NCBI GenBank assembly: GCA_947455695.1
Contig: CANGRN010000034.1
Location: forward strand, 1-8,407
Source of the DNA: Alphaproteobacteria bacterium
GTDB taxonomy: Bacteria > Pseudomonadota > Alphaproteobacteria > Micropepsales > Micropepsaceae
DNA: 8,407 nucleotides
Direction of reading: 5' to 3'
The translations under genes and the position numbers were made by a program. Position 1 is the first letter of the stretch; each line of letters opens with the position of its first letter. Below are positions 1 through 6,684 of the stretch, in pieces. Under the pieces are notes generated by a model. The model did not search any database. It was not told the origin of the DNA and worked only from the letters and a program-made list of their open reading frames with translations.

Positions 1-495
1 CAGGATGCCATCGAGGCCGAAGGCGTGCGCCGCGCCCTGTCTCATGCGGCAGGCGGCATGACCCTGCTCTTGCTCGACGGCAGTCTTGCCGATCCCCGCG
101 CCGGATTGCCCGCCGATCTGCCGCAGCCCGATTTGGTGGTGTGGAACAAGTCCGACTTGTTTGATCGAGAGGGGGGTGTTGCGCGCGAGGGCATTTCCAT
201 CTCGCTGAAGACCGGCGAGGGGCTTTTTATGCTGCAGCAATTGCTGCAGCAAAAGGTGCAGCAAAAGCTGGAGAACCGCGGCGATGCGCCCCTGCTGACC
301 CGGCCACGTCACCGCCACGCCCTGAGCGAAGCGCTCGCACATTTGCGGCACGGACAGAATGCACCAGCGGATCAACCCGAATTGCTGGCCGAAGATCTGC
401 GCCTGGCGATGCGCGCCATTGGGCGCATCACCGGAAGGGTCGACGTGGAAGAACTGCTGGATTTCGTGTTTCGTGATTTCTGCATCGGGAAATGA
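1..495 (+). CDS. mnmE: tRNA uridine-5-carboxymethylaminomethyl modification GTPase MnmE, 3' part
   Basis: This is the C-terminal 164 residues of MnmE (TrmE); the start lies upstream of the window and the frame is open from base 1. MnmE is a GTP-hydrolysing enzyme that, with MnmG, builds the (carboxymethyl)aminomethyl group on the wobble uridine (U34) of certain tRNAs in the cytoplasm. The fragment opens in the switch II region just after the expected G3 motif (IEAEGVRRA). It has the G4 motif NKSD at bases 145-156, a G5-like segment SLKTGEG at about 199-219, and the C-terminal helical domain. It ends in the family's hallmark FCIGK, whose cysteine is the conserved catalytic-site residue. Between the G5 segment and the helical domain lies a short Gln-rich repeat (MLQQ/LLQQ/KVQQ). 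The next gene starts 7 bp after the stop, and partner gene mnmG follows that one. The identification is secure; only the 5' part is missing. Confidence 0.97.
   Translation, partial: QDAIEAEGVRRALSHAAGGMTLLLLDGSLADPRAGLPADLPQPDLVVWNKSDLFDREGGVAREGISISLKTGEGLFMLQQLLQQKVQQKLENRGDAPLLTRPRHRHALSEALAHLRHGQNAPADQPELLAEDLRLAMRAIGRITGRVDVEELLDFVFRDFCIGK
231..266 (+). repeat. Three-copy 12-bp tandem repeat inside mnmE
   Basis: Three consecutive 12-base units read GCTGCAGCAATT, GCTGCAGCAAAA and GGTGCAGCAAAA, followed by a partial GCTG. Because 12 is a multiple of 3 the reading frame is kept, giving Leu/Val-Gln-Gln steps (LQQ LLQQ KVQQ K). Bases 241-252 (TTGCTGCAGCAA) are also a perfect 12-bp palindrome. 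It lies just after the G domain, in a segment that should be helical. Slippage expansion is the likely origin; that is inference. Confidence 0.75.
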
Positions 496-502
496 GGCTG
501 GG

Positions 503-1117
503 ATGAAAAGGCTTGGTTTTGCAGGGCTGCTGTTGCTGGCTGCGACGGCGGCCAGCGCCGATCAGCGCGACGACGCATTGTCGGCAATGCTGCGGTGTTC
601 GGGCACCAGCGACAAGGCGCAGCGGCTGGCCTGTTACGATTCTGCCGTGGTGCGTGTGCCTGGCGCGCTGAATGCGTTCGTCCCGCAACCTCCTGCCCCG
701 CAAGCGGCCAGCGCCGCGCCCACGGTTGCCGCCCCTGCGCCCGTGCGGCGGGTGCGCAAGGGTTTTCTCTCCGGCATCTTTGGCAGCACGCCCAGCCGCG
801 CGCCGCAGACGACGGTGGCGCAGTTCGGCATTGAAAGCATCGCTGATGGCGGCCGTCAGTCCGAACCGGGCCCCATTGATGGCGACGCCTTTGATAAAAT
901 CACCGCACGCCTTGTCAGCTATGACGTGGAGGGCGGGTTCATGACCGTGAACCTGGATAACGGCCAGTCCTGGCGCCAGACCTCCGGCGAGCCGGTCGGC
1001 ACCCTGCGCGATGCCGCCGCCCGCTACACGGTGACGATCTCGCGCGGCAGCGCCGGGGCTTATGTCATGAAGCTCAGCCATTTCGGCCGCCAGCTGCCGG
1101 TGCGCCGTCTCAAATAG
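503..1117 (+). CDS. Exported protein of unknown function with a paired-cysteine RLACYD motif
   Basis: This gene encodes a 204-residue protein I cannot assign to a named function. The ATG at 503 was chosen because it begins a clear Sec signal peptide (MKR, then a hydrophobic stretch, probable cleavage ASA|D after residue 19) and lies 7 bp after the mnmE stop; the open frame extends further upstream only by overlapping mnmE. The mature part begins with an acidic/helical segment holding Cys32 and Cys44 in the pattern C-x11-C within RLACYD, a motif seen in several proteobacterial periplasmic proteins, where the pair probably forms a disulfide. A Pro/Ala-rich linker follows (about 60-85), then a basic patch. 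The C-terminal region (about 130-204) has alternating beta-like stretches with SWRQT and a [11 protein letters not shown] segment, resembling a small beta-rich domain. It is probably periplasmic. It sits between mnmE and mnmG and is likely co-transcribed with them, but nothing shows that it takes part in tRNA modification. Confidence 0.85.
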   Translation: MKRLGFAGLLLLAATAASADQRDDALSAMLRCSGTSDKAQRLACYDSAVVRVPGALNAFVPQPPAPQAASAAPTVAAPAPVRRVRKGFLSGIFGSTPSRAPQTTVAQFGIESIADGGRQSEPGPIDGDAFDKITARLVSYDVEGGFMTVNLDNGQSWRQTSGEPVGTLRDAAARYTVTISRGSAGAYVMKLSHFGRQLPVRRLK

Positions 1118-1161
1118 TTCAGGGCTTGTGGATGGATTTGGCGGCGCGTATTGAGCCGCCG

Positions 1162-3036
1162 ATGAAGTACGACGTCATCGTCATTGGCGGAGGACATGCC
1201 GGCTGCGAAGCGGCCGCGGCGTCGGCGCGCTTTGGCGCCCGCACCCTGCTGCTGACCCACACGCTCGAGACCCTGGGCGAGATGTCCTGCAATCCCGCCA
1301 TCGGCGGCGTGGGCAAGGGCCATCTGGTGCGCGAGATCGATGCGCTGGACGGTTTGATGGGACGCGTCGCGGACGCAGCGGGAATCCAGTTTCGCCTGCT
1401 CAACCGGCGCAAGGGTCCGGCGGTGCGCGGTCCGCGCGCGCAAGCCGATCGCAGGCTTTACCGGGCAGCCATGCAGGCCATGCTGCGCGACATTCCGAAC
1501 CTGGAAATTCGCGCGGCGAGCGCCGAAGACCTGATTTTAAAGGACGAAAACGTCGCTGGTGTTTTGACGGCGGATGGCGATGAGATTGCCTGCAGCAAGG
1601 TCGTGCTCACCACCGGCACATTTCTCAACGGCCTGATCCATATCGGCGAGACGAAAATTCCTGCCGGCCGCATGAAGATCGCCGATGGCGTGGAAGCGCC
1701 GTCGATCGGTTTGTCGAAGACGCTCTATGGGTTCGGTTTGCAGATGGGCCGGCTGAAGACCGGCACGCCGCCGCGCCTGGATGGCCGCACCATCGACTGG
1801 GCGAGCCTGGAGATGCAGCAGGGCGATGATCCGCCCCTGCCCTTCTCGTTCCTGACCCGGAAGATCACAACGCCCCAGATCGCTTGCGGCATTACCCGCA
1901 CCACCCTGGCCACCCACGAAGTCATCCGCGCCAACCTGCACCGCTCGCCGATGTATTCGGGCCAGATCGCCTCGACGGGTCCGCGCTATTGCCCGTCCAT
2001 CGAGGACAAGGTCAACCGCTTTGCCGACCGCGAGTCGCACCAGATTTTCCTTGAACCAGAAGGGCTTAGCGACAATCTGGTGTATCCCAATGGCATTTCC
2101 ACCTCCCTGCCCCAGGACGTCCAGCTGGCTTTGCTGGCCACCATTCCGGGGCTGGAAAAGGCGGTGGTGCAACGGCCCGGCTATGCCATTGAATATGACT
2201 ATGTCGATCCGCGGGAGTTGGCCCCCTCGTTGGAGGTCAAATCCGTGCCAGGCCTTTACCTGGCCGGCCAGATCAATGGCACCACCGGGTATGAGGAAGC
2301 TGCCGCGCAGGGGCTGATGGCCGGCTGGAACGCCGCCCGGGCCGCCAGCGGAGCCGAAGCCGTCATCCTGGATCGGGCCCAGGCCTATATCGGTGTCATG
2401 CTGGATGACCTGGTGACCAAGGGCGTGTCCGAGCCCTATCGCATGTTCACCAGCCGGGCCGAATACCGCCTGACCCTGCGTTCCGACAATGCCGATCAGC
2501 GCCTGACCCGAATGGGCCAAGACGGCGGGATCGTGGGTTCGCAGCGGGCCGAAGCCTTTACGGCCAAGCTGGCCAGGCTGGATGTTTCACGTGAAACAAT
2601 GCGTTCCTTGAACATGACCCCCAACGAGGCCGCCAAGCATGGGCTGGCTGTGCGATTGGATGGTGTCCGCCGGACAGCCTTGGACCTGCTCAGCCTGACG
2701 GATTTTCCCGTCCTGACCCGGATATGGCCGGAACTGGGTGCCATGGAACCCGGAATCGTCGAGCAACTGGAGATAGACGCCCAATATGCCGGTTATCTGG
2801 ATCGTCAGGATGCCGACATCGTCGCCTTCCGGAAAGATGAGGGCCGCGCCCTGCCCGCCGGTCTGGATTACGGCGCCGTCGTGGGCCTGTCCAACGAGGT
2901 GCGCCAGAAGCTGGAAGCCATCCGGCCGGCGACCCTGGGACAGGCCTCCCGTATCGAAGGCGTCACGGCTGCCGCCCTCACCTTGGTTTTGGCCCATGTC
3001 AAAAGCCTGAAGGGCCGCAATGCCGTTCGGGCCTGA
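1162..3036 (+). CDS. mnmG: tRNA uridine-5-carboxymethylaminomethyl modification enzyme MnmG
   Basis: MnmG (GidA) is the FAD- and NADH-dependent partner of MnmE; the complex uses methylene-tetrahydrofolate to modify U34 of tRNAs. The N-terminal FAD-binding motif GGGHAG is at residues 9-14. The first family signature is [20 protein letters not shown], beginning at Cys43. The conserved catalytic cysteine is in RYCPSIED (Cys277), and the second signature [17 protein letters not shown] is at 368-384. The C-terminal helical domain, which contacts MnmE, completes a 624-residue protein of normal family length. I chose the ATG at 1162 because homologues usually begin a few residues before [11 protein letters not shown]. 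An in-frame ATG at 1132, with an AGGG 7 bases upstream, would add ten residues ([10 protein letters not shown]) and is a real alternative. A parS site lies within codons 474-479. The 3' end overlaps rsmG by 17 bp. Confidence 0.97.
   Translation: MKYDVIVIGGGHAGCEAAAASARFGARTLLLTHTLETLGEMSCNPAIGGVGKGHLVREIDALDGLMGRVADAAGIQFRLLNRRKGPAVRGPRAQADRRLYRAAMQAMLRDIPNLEIRAASAEDLILKDENVAGVLTADGDEIACSKVVLTTGTFLNGLIHIGETKIPAGRMKIADGVEAPSIGLSKTLYGFGLQMGRLKTGTPPRLDGRTIDWASLEMQQGDDPPLPFSFLTRKITTPQIACGITRTTLATHEVIRANLHRSPMYSGQIASTGPRYCPSIEDKVNRFADRESHQIFLEPEGLSDNLVYPNGISTSLPQDVQLALLATIPGLEKAVVQRPGYAIEYDYVDPRELAPSLEVKSVPGLYLAGQINGTTGYEEAAAQGLMAGWNAARAASGAEAVILDRAQAYIGVMLDDLVTKGVSEPYRMFTSRAEYRLTLRSDNADQRLTRMGQDGGIVGSQRAEAFTAKLARLDVSRETMRSLNMTPNEAAKHGLAVRLDGVRRTALDLLSLTDFPVLTRIWPELGAMEPGIVEQLEIDAQYAGYLDRQDADIVAFRKDEGRALPAGLDYGAVVGLSNEVRQKLEAIRPATLGQASRIEGVTAAALTLVLAHVKSLKGRNAVRA
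2583..2598. other. parS: parS site 1 (ParB loading site) inside mnmG
   Basis: TGTTTCACGTGAAACA is a perfect 16-bp palindrome and an exact match to the widely conserved bacterial chromosomal parS consensus. ParB dimers bind it and load as CTP-dependent clamps that spread along DNA. Here it lies in the coding sequence of mnmG, where it is read as VSRET. It is about 1.05 kb upstream of parA. Confidence 0.95.
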
Positions 3037-3694
3037 AGAATTCGCGGCCCAGACGGGTGTTTCACGTGAAACATTGGCCCGGCTGAAGGCCTATGCCGAC
3101 ATGCTGCTGGACTGGAACGAGCGCCATAACCTGGTGGCCCGCAGCACACTGCCCGACCTGTGGCAGCGCCATTTCTGGGATAGCGCCCAGTTGGCCCCCC
3201 TCATCCCAGATACCGCAAAGACCTTGGCCGATCTGGGCTCCGGCGCCGGCTTTCCGGGGCTGGTGCTGGCCGCCATGCGGCCGGAACTAGCGGTTACACT
3301 TCACGAGGCCACCACCAAGAAGTGCGCCTTCCTGCAGGCTGCGGCGGACCGCATGGTCCTGCGCGTCTCAATCGCAAATGCGCGGATGGAGGACCTGCCT
3401 CCTCGACCCTTCGATGTGGTGACGGCCCGGGCCTGCGCCCCCCTGCCCCAGCTCCTGGAATATGCCCACAGGTTCATGAGTCCGAACAGTGTTTGCCTAT
3501 TCCTCAAAGGACAAAATGTGGGGTCCGAATTGACGGAAGCCGCTAAATATTGGAACATCAAGGTCTCTCAGGTCCCAAGCCAGACCGATCCTTCGGGTGC
3601 TATAGTGACCGTGAGAGAGCTGGGCCCCCGTCATGTCACTTCCCAAAAAACCGCGCGTCCTGGTCGTCGCCAACCAAAAAGGCGGGGTCGGTAA
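3020..3694 (+). CDS. rsmG: 16S rRNA (guanine527-N7)-methyltransferase RsmG
   Basis: RsmG (GidB) transfers a methyl group from S-adenosylmethionine to N7 of G527 in 16S rRNA; in other bacteria its loss gives low-level streptomycin resistance. The 224-residue product has the N-terminal helical segment with [14 protein letters not shown]-binding motif I at 70-81 ([11 protein letters not shown]), [10 protein letters not shown] (133-142) and FLKG (161-164), all typical of the family. The ATG at 3020 overlaps the mnmG end by 17 bp and has GAAGGG five bases upstream. Codons 13-18 (GVSRET) contain a parS site. The last 20 residues (205-224) form an arginine/lysine-rich tail that exists only because the frame runs on 62 bp into parA; I know of no conserved function for it. 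The rest of the protein is intact, with no sign of a frameshift within the family core. Confidence 0.95.
   Translation: MPFGPEEFAAQTGVSRETLARLKAYADMLLDWNERHNLVARSTLPDLWQRHFWDSAQLAPLIPDTAKTLADLGSGAGFPGLVLAAMRPELAVTLHEATTKKCAFLQAAADRMVLRVSIANARMEDLPPRPFDVVTARACAPLPQLLEYAHRFMSPNSVCLFLKGQNVGSELTEAAKYWNIKVSQVPSQTDPSGAIVTVRELGPRHVTSQKTARPGRRQPKRRGR
3058..3073. other. parS: parS site 2 (ParB loading site) inside rsmG
   Basis: This is a second exact TGTTTCACGTGAAACA palindrome, 475 bp downstream of the first and 560 bp before the parA start. It lies at codons 14-18 of rsmG, again read as VSRET. From general knowledge, many alphaproteobacterial RsmG proteins begin with a VSRETL-like segment for the same reason. 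Two perfect sites this close to parAB support this as the centromere region recognised by the ParB encoded here. Confidence 0.96.
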
Positions 3695-4439
3695 GACCAC
3701 CACCGCCATCAACCTGGGCACCGCGCTGGCCGCCGTGGGCGAGCCGACCCTGGTGATCGACATCGACCCCCAGGGCAACGCGTCCACCGGGCTGGGCCTG
3801 CACCGCCAGGACCGCAAGCTGACCACCTATGAGGTGCTGACCGGCCAGGCCAGGCTGGCCGAGGCCATCGTGCCCACCCGCATTCCCGGCCTCTCGCTGG
3901 TGCCGGCGACGGTCGACCTGTCGGGCGCCGAACTGGAACTGGCCGACATGGCCCGGCGCAATTTCATCCTGCGCGATGCGATCGAGGAATACTCCGCACA
4001 CGGAGAAAATGCCTTCTCCTACATCCTGATCGATTGTCCCCCGTCCCTCACCCTGCTCACCTTGAACGCGATGGCGGCGGCGGATGCGGTGATGGTGCCG
4101 CTGCAATGCGAGTTCTTTGCGCTGGAAGGCCTTTCGCAATTGATGAAGACCATCGAACTGGTGCGCGAGAAATTGAATCCCACGCTCGAGATCCAGGGCA
4201 TCGTCCTGACCATGTTCGACAAGCGCAACAAGCTGAGCGACCAGGTGGCCGATGACGTGCGCGCCACCTTGGGCGAGAAAGTCTACACCACCGTGATTCC
4301 CAGAAACGTGCGTATTTCCGAAGCGCCCAGTCACGGCGTGCCGGCGCTGGTCTATGACCTGCGTTGTCCGGGCAGCCAGGCTTACATCAAGCTGGCGGGC
4401 GAGCTGATCCAGCGCGAACGGATCAGGGCCGCAGCATGA
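3633..4439 (+). CDS. parA: Chromosome partitioning ATPase ParA
   Basis: ParA (Soj-like) is a cytoplasmic ATPase that binds DNA non-specifically as an ATP dimer and moves ParB-parS complexes during chromosome segregation. The 268-residue protein has the deviant Walker A motif KGGVGKTT at 16-23 (including the signature lysine Lys16), the switch I region DIDPQGN at 43-49 and the Walker B-like ILIDCPP at 131-137. The C-terminal stretch VRISEAPSHGVPALVYD is characteristic of chromosomal ParA/Soj. The short N-terminus, without a helix-turn-helix extension, fits the chromosomal rather than the plasmid type Ia class. The ATG at 3633 is the only reasonable start before Walker A. It lies inside rsmG (62-bp overlap) and has no strong ribosome binding site close by (a GAGAGAG is about 14 bases upstream), so translation is probably coupled to rsmG. 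Its stop overlaps the parB start as ATGA. Confidence 0.97.
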   Translation: MSLPKKPRVLVVANQKGGVGKTTTAINLGTALAAVGEPTLVIDIDPQGNASTGLGLHRQDRKLTTYEVLTGQARLAEAIVPTRIPGLSLVPATVDLSGAELELADMARRNFILRDAIEEYSAHGENAFSYILIDCPPSLTLLTLNAMAAADAVMVPLQCEFFALEGLSQLMKTIELVREKLNPTLEIQGIVLTMFDKRNKLSDQVADDVRATLGEKVYTTVIPRNVRISEAPSHGVPALVYDLRCPGSQAYIKLAGELIQRERIRAAA

Positions 4440-5299
4440 ATCCTCCGCCACAAGATCGTCCCCGCGGACTTGGACGCGGGCTCTCGGCGCTGATCGGCGA
4501 TGAAGTCGCCGCGGTGAAGGGCGAGCCCGTCGCCCGCAAAGACACCCGGACCTTGCCGGTCGCCTTCCTGCAGCCGGGCAAGTACCAGCCGCGCAAGACC
4601 TTCGACGACCAGCCGCTGGCGGACCTGGCGGCCTCGATCAAGGAGCAGGGCGTCCTGTCGCCCATCCTGGTGCGGCCCATCGGCCCCGACCGCTATGAGA
4701 TCGTGGCGGGCGAGCGCCGCTGGCGCGCCGCCCAGATGGCCAAGCTGCATGACGTGCCGGTGGTGGTGCGCGAGCTGCCCGACGACCAGGCGCTGGAAAT
4801 CGCCATCATCGAAAACGTCCAGCGCGCTGATCTGAATGCGCTGGAGGAGGGGGCCGCCTATCAGGAACTGGTCGCCAAGTTCGGCCGCACCCAGGAAGAG
4901 GTCGCCCAGCAGGTGGGCAAGAGCCGCTCCCATGTCGCCAACACCATTCGCCTTTTGCAACTGCCCGAGCAGGTGAAGGCCTGGGTGCGGGAGGGCAAGC
5001 TGACGGCGGGCCATGCCCGAACACTGTTAGGCGTCGCCGATCCGGAAGCCCGGGCGCGCGAATTGATCGCCGGCGAGATGACCGTGCGCCAAGCCGAACA
5101 GCGTTCGGCCAAGAAGAAAAAGCCCGGTGGAAAACCCGCGCCCGACCCGAACATCAAAGACCTGGAAACCAGCATTTCCAACCGCTTGGGGCTGAAGGTT
5201 CATATCGTCCACAAAGGGGATAAAGGTGGGGAAATGCGAATTACTTACAAATCCCTGGAGCAGCTGGACGAGCTGACACGCCGGTTGAGCAAGTCCTGA
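4436..5299 (+). CDS. parB: Chromosome partitioning protein ParB (parS-binding CTPase)
   Basis: ParB binds parS, hydrolyses CTP to close as a sliding clamp, and stimulates ParA. The 287-residue product shows the full chromosomal architecture. An N-terminal ParA-contacting peptide GLGRGLSALIGDE is at 11-23. The ParB/sulfiredoxin-like CTP-binding domain (about 38-135) has GERRW at 92-96 and ENVQRADLN at 126-134. A helix-turn-helix domain for parS recognition includes TQEEVAQQVGKSRSHVANTI (152-171). A lysine-rich linker (about 223-235) and a C-terminal dimerisation domain (about 240-287, DLETSISNRLGLKV) complete it. The start ATG at 4436 overlaps the parA stop by 4 bp, a classic translational coupling. 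Its expected target sequence occurs twice just upstream in mnmG and rsmG. It is the last gene of the plus-strand unit and converges on hisA. Confidence 0.98.
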   Translation: MNPPPQDRPRGLGRGLSALIGDEVAAVKGEPVARKDTRTLPVAFLQPGKYQPRKTFDDQPLADLAASIKEQGVLSPILVRPIGPDRYEIVAGERRWRAAQMAKLHDVPVVVRELPDDQALEIAIIENVQRADLNALEEGAAYQELVAKFGRTQEEVAQQVGKSRSHVANTIRLLQLPEQVKAWVREGKLTAGHARTLLGVADPEARARELIAGEMTVRQAEQRSAKKKKPGGKPAPDPNIKDLETSISNRLGLKVHIVHKGDKGGEMRITYKSLEQLDELTRRLSKS

Positions 5300-5318
5300 C
5301 AAGCGCTTCAAGCGCTTG
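5300..5318. terminator. Hairpin in the parB/hisA convergent gap, possible terminator
   Basis: The 29-bp gap between the converging parB and hisA stops contains CAAGCGC, a five-base loop TTCAA, and GCGCTTG, a perfect 7-bp stem. The same bases can be read as a direct repeat of CAAGCGCTT, and 5308-5319 (TCAAGCGCTTGA) is a self-complementary palindrome. Its position between two converging transcription units suggests a bidirectional terminator, but neither strand has a clear run of T after the stem, so the assignment is tentative. Confidence 0.45.
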
Positions 5319-5328
5319 ATCCGACTCG

Positions 5329-6051
5329 CTATTTAGTGCGTCGCAGGGCTTCGGCCACATCGATGCGGCCGTCATACAGCGCCCGGCCCACCACCACGCC
5401 TTCGATATTCGGCTCATTGGCCGCCAGCAGGGCGTCGATATCGGCGATGGACCCGACCCCGCCCGAGGCGATAACCGGGATGGACAGGGCCCGGGCCAGC
5501 GCCGCGGTGGCCGTGACATTGACCCCCTTGAGCAGCCCGTCGCCGTCAATGTCGGTGAACAGGACGGCCGCGACCCCGGCATCCTCGAAGCGCTTGCCCA
5601 GATCGATGGGGGTCAGTTCGCTGACTGTGGCCCAGCCCTGGGTGGCGATCTTGCCGCCCTTGGCATCGGCTCCGACCACAATCTGGCCGGGAAAGGCGCG
5701 GGCGGCGTCTTTGACAAATTGCGGGTCGGTCAGGGCGGCGGTGCCCAGGATGACCCGGGTGATGCCGGCGGCCAGCCAACCCTCGACCGCGGCCATGTCC
5801 CGGATGCCGCCGCCCAGCTGGATGGGGCAGGGGGTGGCGGCGCGGATGGATTTGATGGCCTCGACATTGGCGCTGTGGCCGGCAAAGGCGCCGTTCAGGT
5901 CCACGCAATGCAGCCACGCGAAGCCCTGATCGGCGAAGGCTTTCGCCTGGGCGCCGGGATCGGTGTTGAACACGGTGGCGTCTTCCATCACGCCCTTTTT
6001 CAGGCGGACGCAGACACCGTCCTTCAGGTCGATCGCGGGGAAGATGATCAT
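5329..6051 (-). CDS. hisA: 1-(5-phosphoribosyl)-5-[(5-phosphoribosylamino)methylideneamino]imidazole-4-carboxamide isomerase HisA
   Basis: HisA catalyses the Amadori-type isomerisation of ProFAR to PRFAR in histidine biosynthesis; it is a cytoplasmic (beta-alpha)8 barrel. The 240-residue protein starts [12 protein letters not shown], with the catalytic Asp8. It shows the first phosphate-binding region QLGGGIRD (78-85), the second catalytic aspartate in GADAKGGK (Asp129), the loop TDIDGDG (166-172) and the second phosphate-binding motif IASGGVGS (194-201). Length and order match the family. I chose the ATG at 6051 because it gives the standard N-terminus and overlaps the hisH stop as ATGA; the in-frame GTG at 6060 would add only three residues. 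It is the last gene of the lepA-hisH-hisA unit and faces parB. The usual downstream neighbour hisF is absent. Confidence 0.97.
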   Translation of the reverse strand: MIIFPAIDLKDGVCVRLKKGVMEDATVFNTDPGAQAKAFADQGFAWLHCVDLNGAFAGHSANVEAIKSIRAATPCPIQLGGGIRDMAAVEGWLAAGITRVILGTAALTDPQFVKDAARAFPGQIVVGADAKGGKIATQGWATVSELTPIDLGKRFEDAGVAAVLFTDIDGDGLLKGVNVTATAALARALSIPVIASGGVGSIADIDALLAANEPNIEGVVVGRALYDGRIDVAEALRRTK

Positions 6052-6683
6052 GGACGCCACTTCAAAAAGTTTTCCAGCAGCCTGATGCCGGTGGCCTGGC
6101 TCTTTTCCGGATGGAACTGTGTGCCGGCGATATTCTCGTTGCCCACCATGGCGGTCAGCGCGCCGCCATAGTCAGTGGTGGCCAGCAGGTCGTCGGGCAG
6201 CACCGGCTTGAGCTGGAAGCTATGAACGAAATAGGCGTGGCTGCCGGACGGAATGCCCTCCAGCAACGCGTGATCCTGTTCGATCTTCAGCTCGTTCCAG
6301 CCCATGTGCGGAATCTTCAATTCGGGATCATCGGGCGTGATCTTCACGACCTCGCCGGCGATCCAGCCCAGGCCGGCATGACGGCCGAACTCGACACCGA
6401 CAGTCGCCAGCAATTGCATGCCGACGCAGATGCCGAGGAACGGTGCGCCCTCTTTCAGCACCTTGTCGCGCAGGGCCGGGACCATGCCCGGCACCGAGGA
6501 CAGGCCCTTCATGCAATCGGCAAAGGCGCCGACCCCGGGCAACACGACGCGTTCGGCTTCCAGCACAGCTTCCGGATCTGCGGTGGTAATGATGTCGAAC
6601 TTGCCATTGGCGGCGCGCGCCAATGCCTTCGCCGCGCTGGCCAGATTGCCGGAGCCATAGTCGATCAGCGCGACCGTGGGCAC
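6048..6683 (-). CDS. hisH: Imidazole glycerol phosphate synthase, glutamine amidotransferase subunit HisH
   Basis: HisH hydrolyses glutamine and passes ammonia to HisF, which converts PRFAR to imidazole glycerol phosphate and AICAR. The 211-residue class I amidotransferase has the IDYGSGN start (7-13), an oxyanion-strand motif LPGVGAF (48-54), the nucleophile Cys86 in GICVGMQ, and His191/Glu193 in TQFHPEKS, so the catalytic triad is complete. The frame stays open upstream into lepA with no ATG nearby. The start is taken as GTG at 6683, which gives the usual N-terminus (V/M)[12 protein letters not shown] and lies one base after the lepA stop. No good ribosome binding site precedes it, so reinitiation after lepA is likely. 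HisH works only as a complex with HisF, whose gene is not in this window. Confidence 0.96.
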   Translation of the reverse strand: MPTVALIDYGSGNLASAAKALARAANGKFDIITTADPEAVLEAERVVLPGVGAFADCMKGLSSVPGMVPALRDKVLKEGAPFLGICVGMQLLATVGVEFGRHAGLGWIAGEVVKITPDDPELKIPHMGWNELKIEQDHALLEGIPSGSHAYFVHSFQLKPVLPDDLLATTDYGGALTAMVGNENIAGTQFHPEKSQATGIRLLENFLKWRP

Positions 6684-6684
6684 G

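Noticed and set aside
428..1081. Minus-strand frame opposite the exported protein gene
   Set aside because: The plus-strand frame has a signal peptide and a family-like motif; this one has neither and is rich in Arg, Gly and Ala.
1127..1135. Possible DnaA box (TGTGGATGG) before mnmG
   Set aside because: It matches only 7 of 9 consensus bases, is isolated, and has no AT-rich unwinding region nearby; a single weak match is expected by chance.
1537..2520. Long open frame (327 codons) on the minus strand within mnmG
   Set aside because: It is fully antisense to a clearly recognisable MnmG, its translation resembles no family, and high GC makes long antisense frames common.
3500..3694. Possible frameshift at the rsmG 3' end
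   Set aside because: The family-conserved core continues in one frame to about residue 200 and shifting frames near 3630 produces no earlier stop, so a long overlap is the simpler reading.
3636..4451. Open frame (271 codons) on the minus strand opposite parA
   Set aside because: It is a shadow of parA with a His/Gln/Gly-rich translation and no recognisable motifs.
5336..5929. Plus-strand frame opposite hisA
   Set aside because: hisA is unmistakable on the other strand; this translation is low-complexity Ser/Ala/Pro with no motifs.
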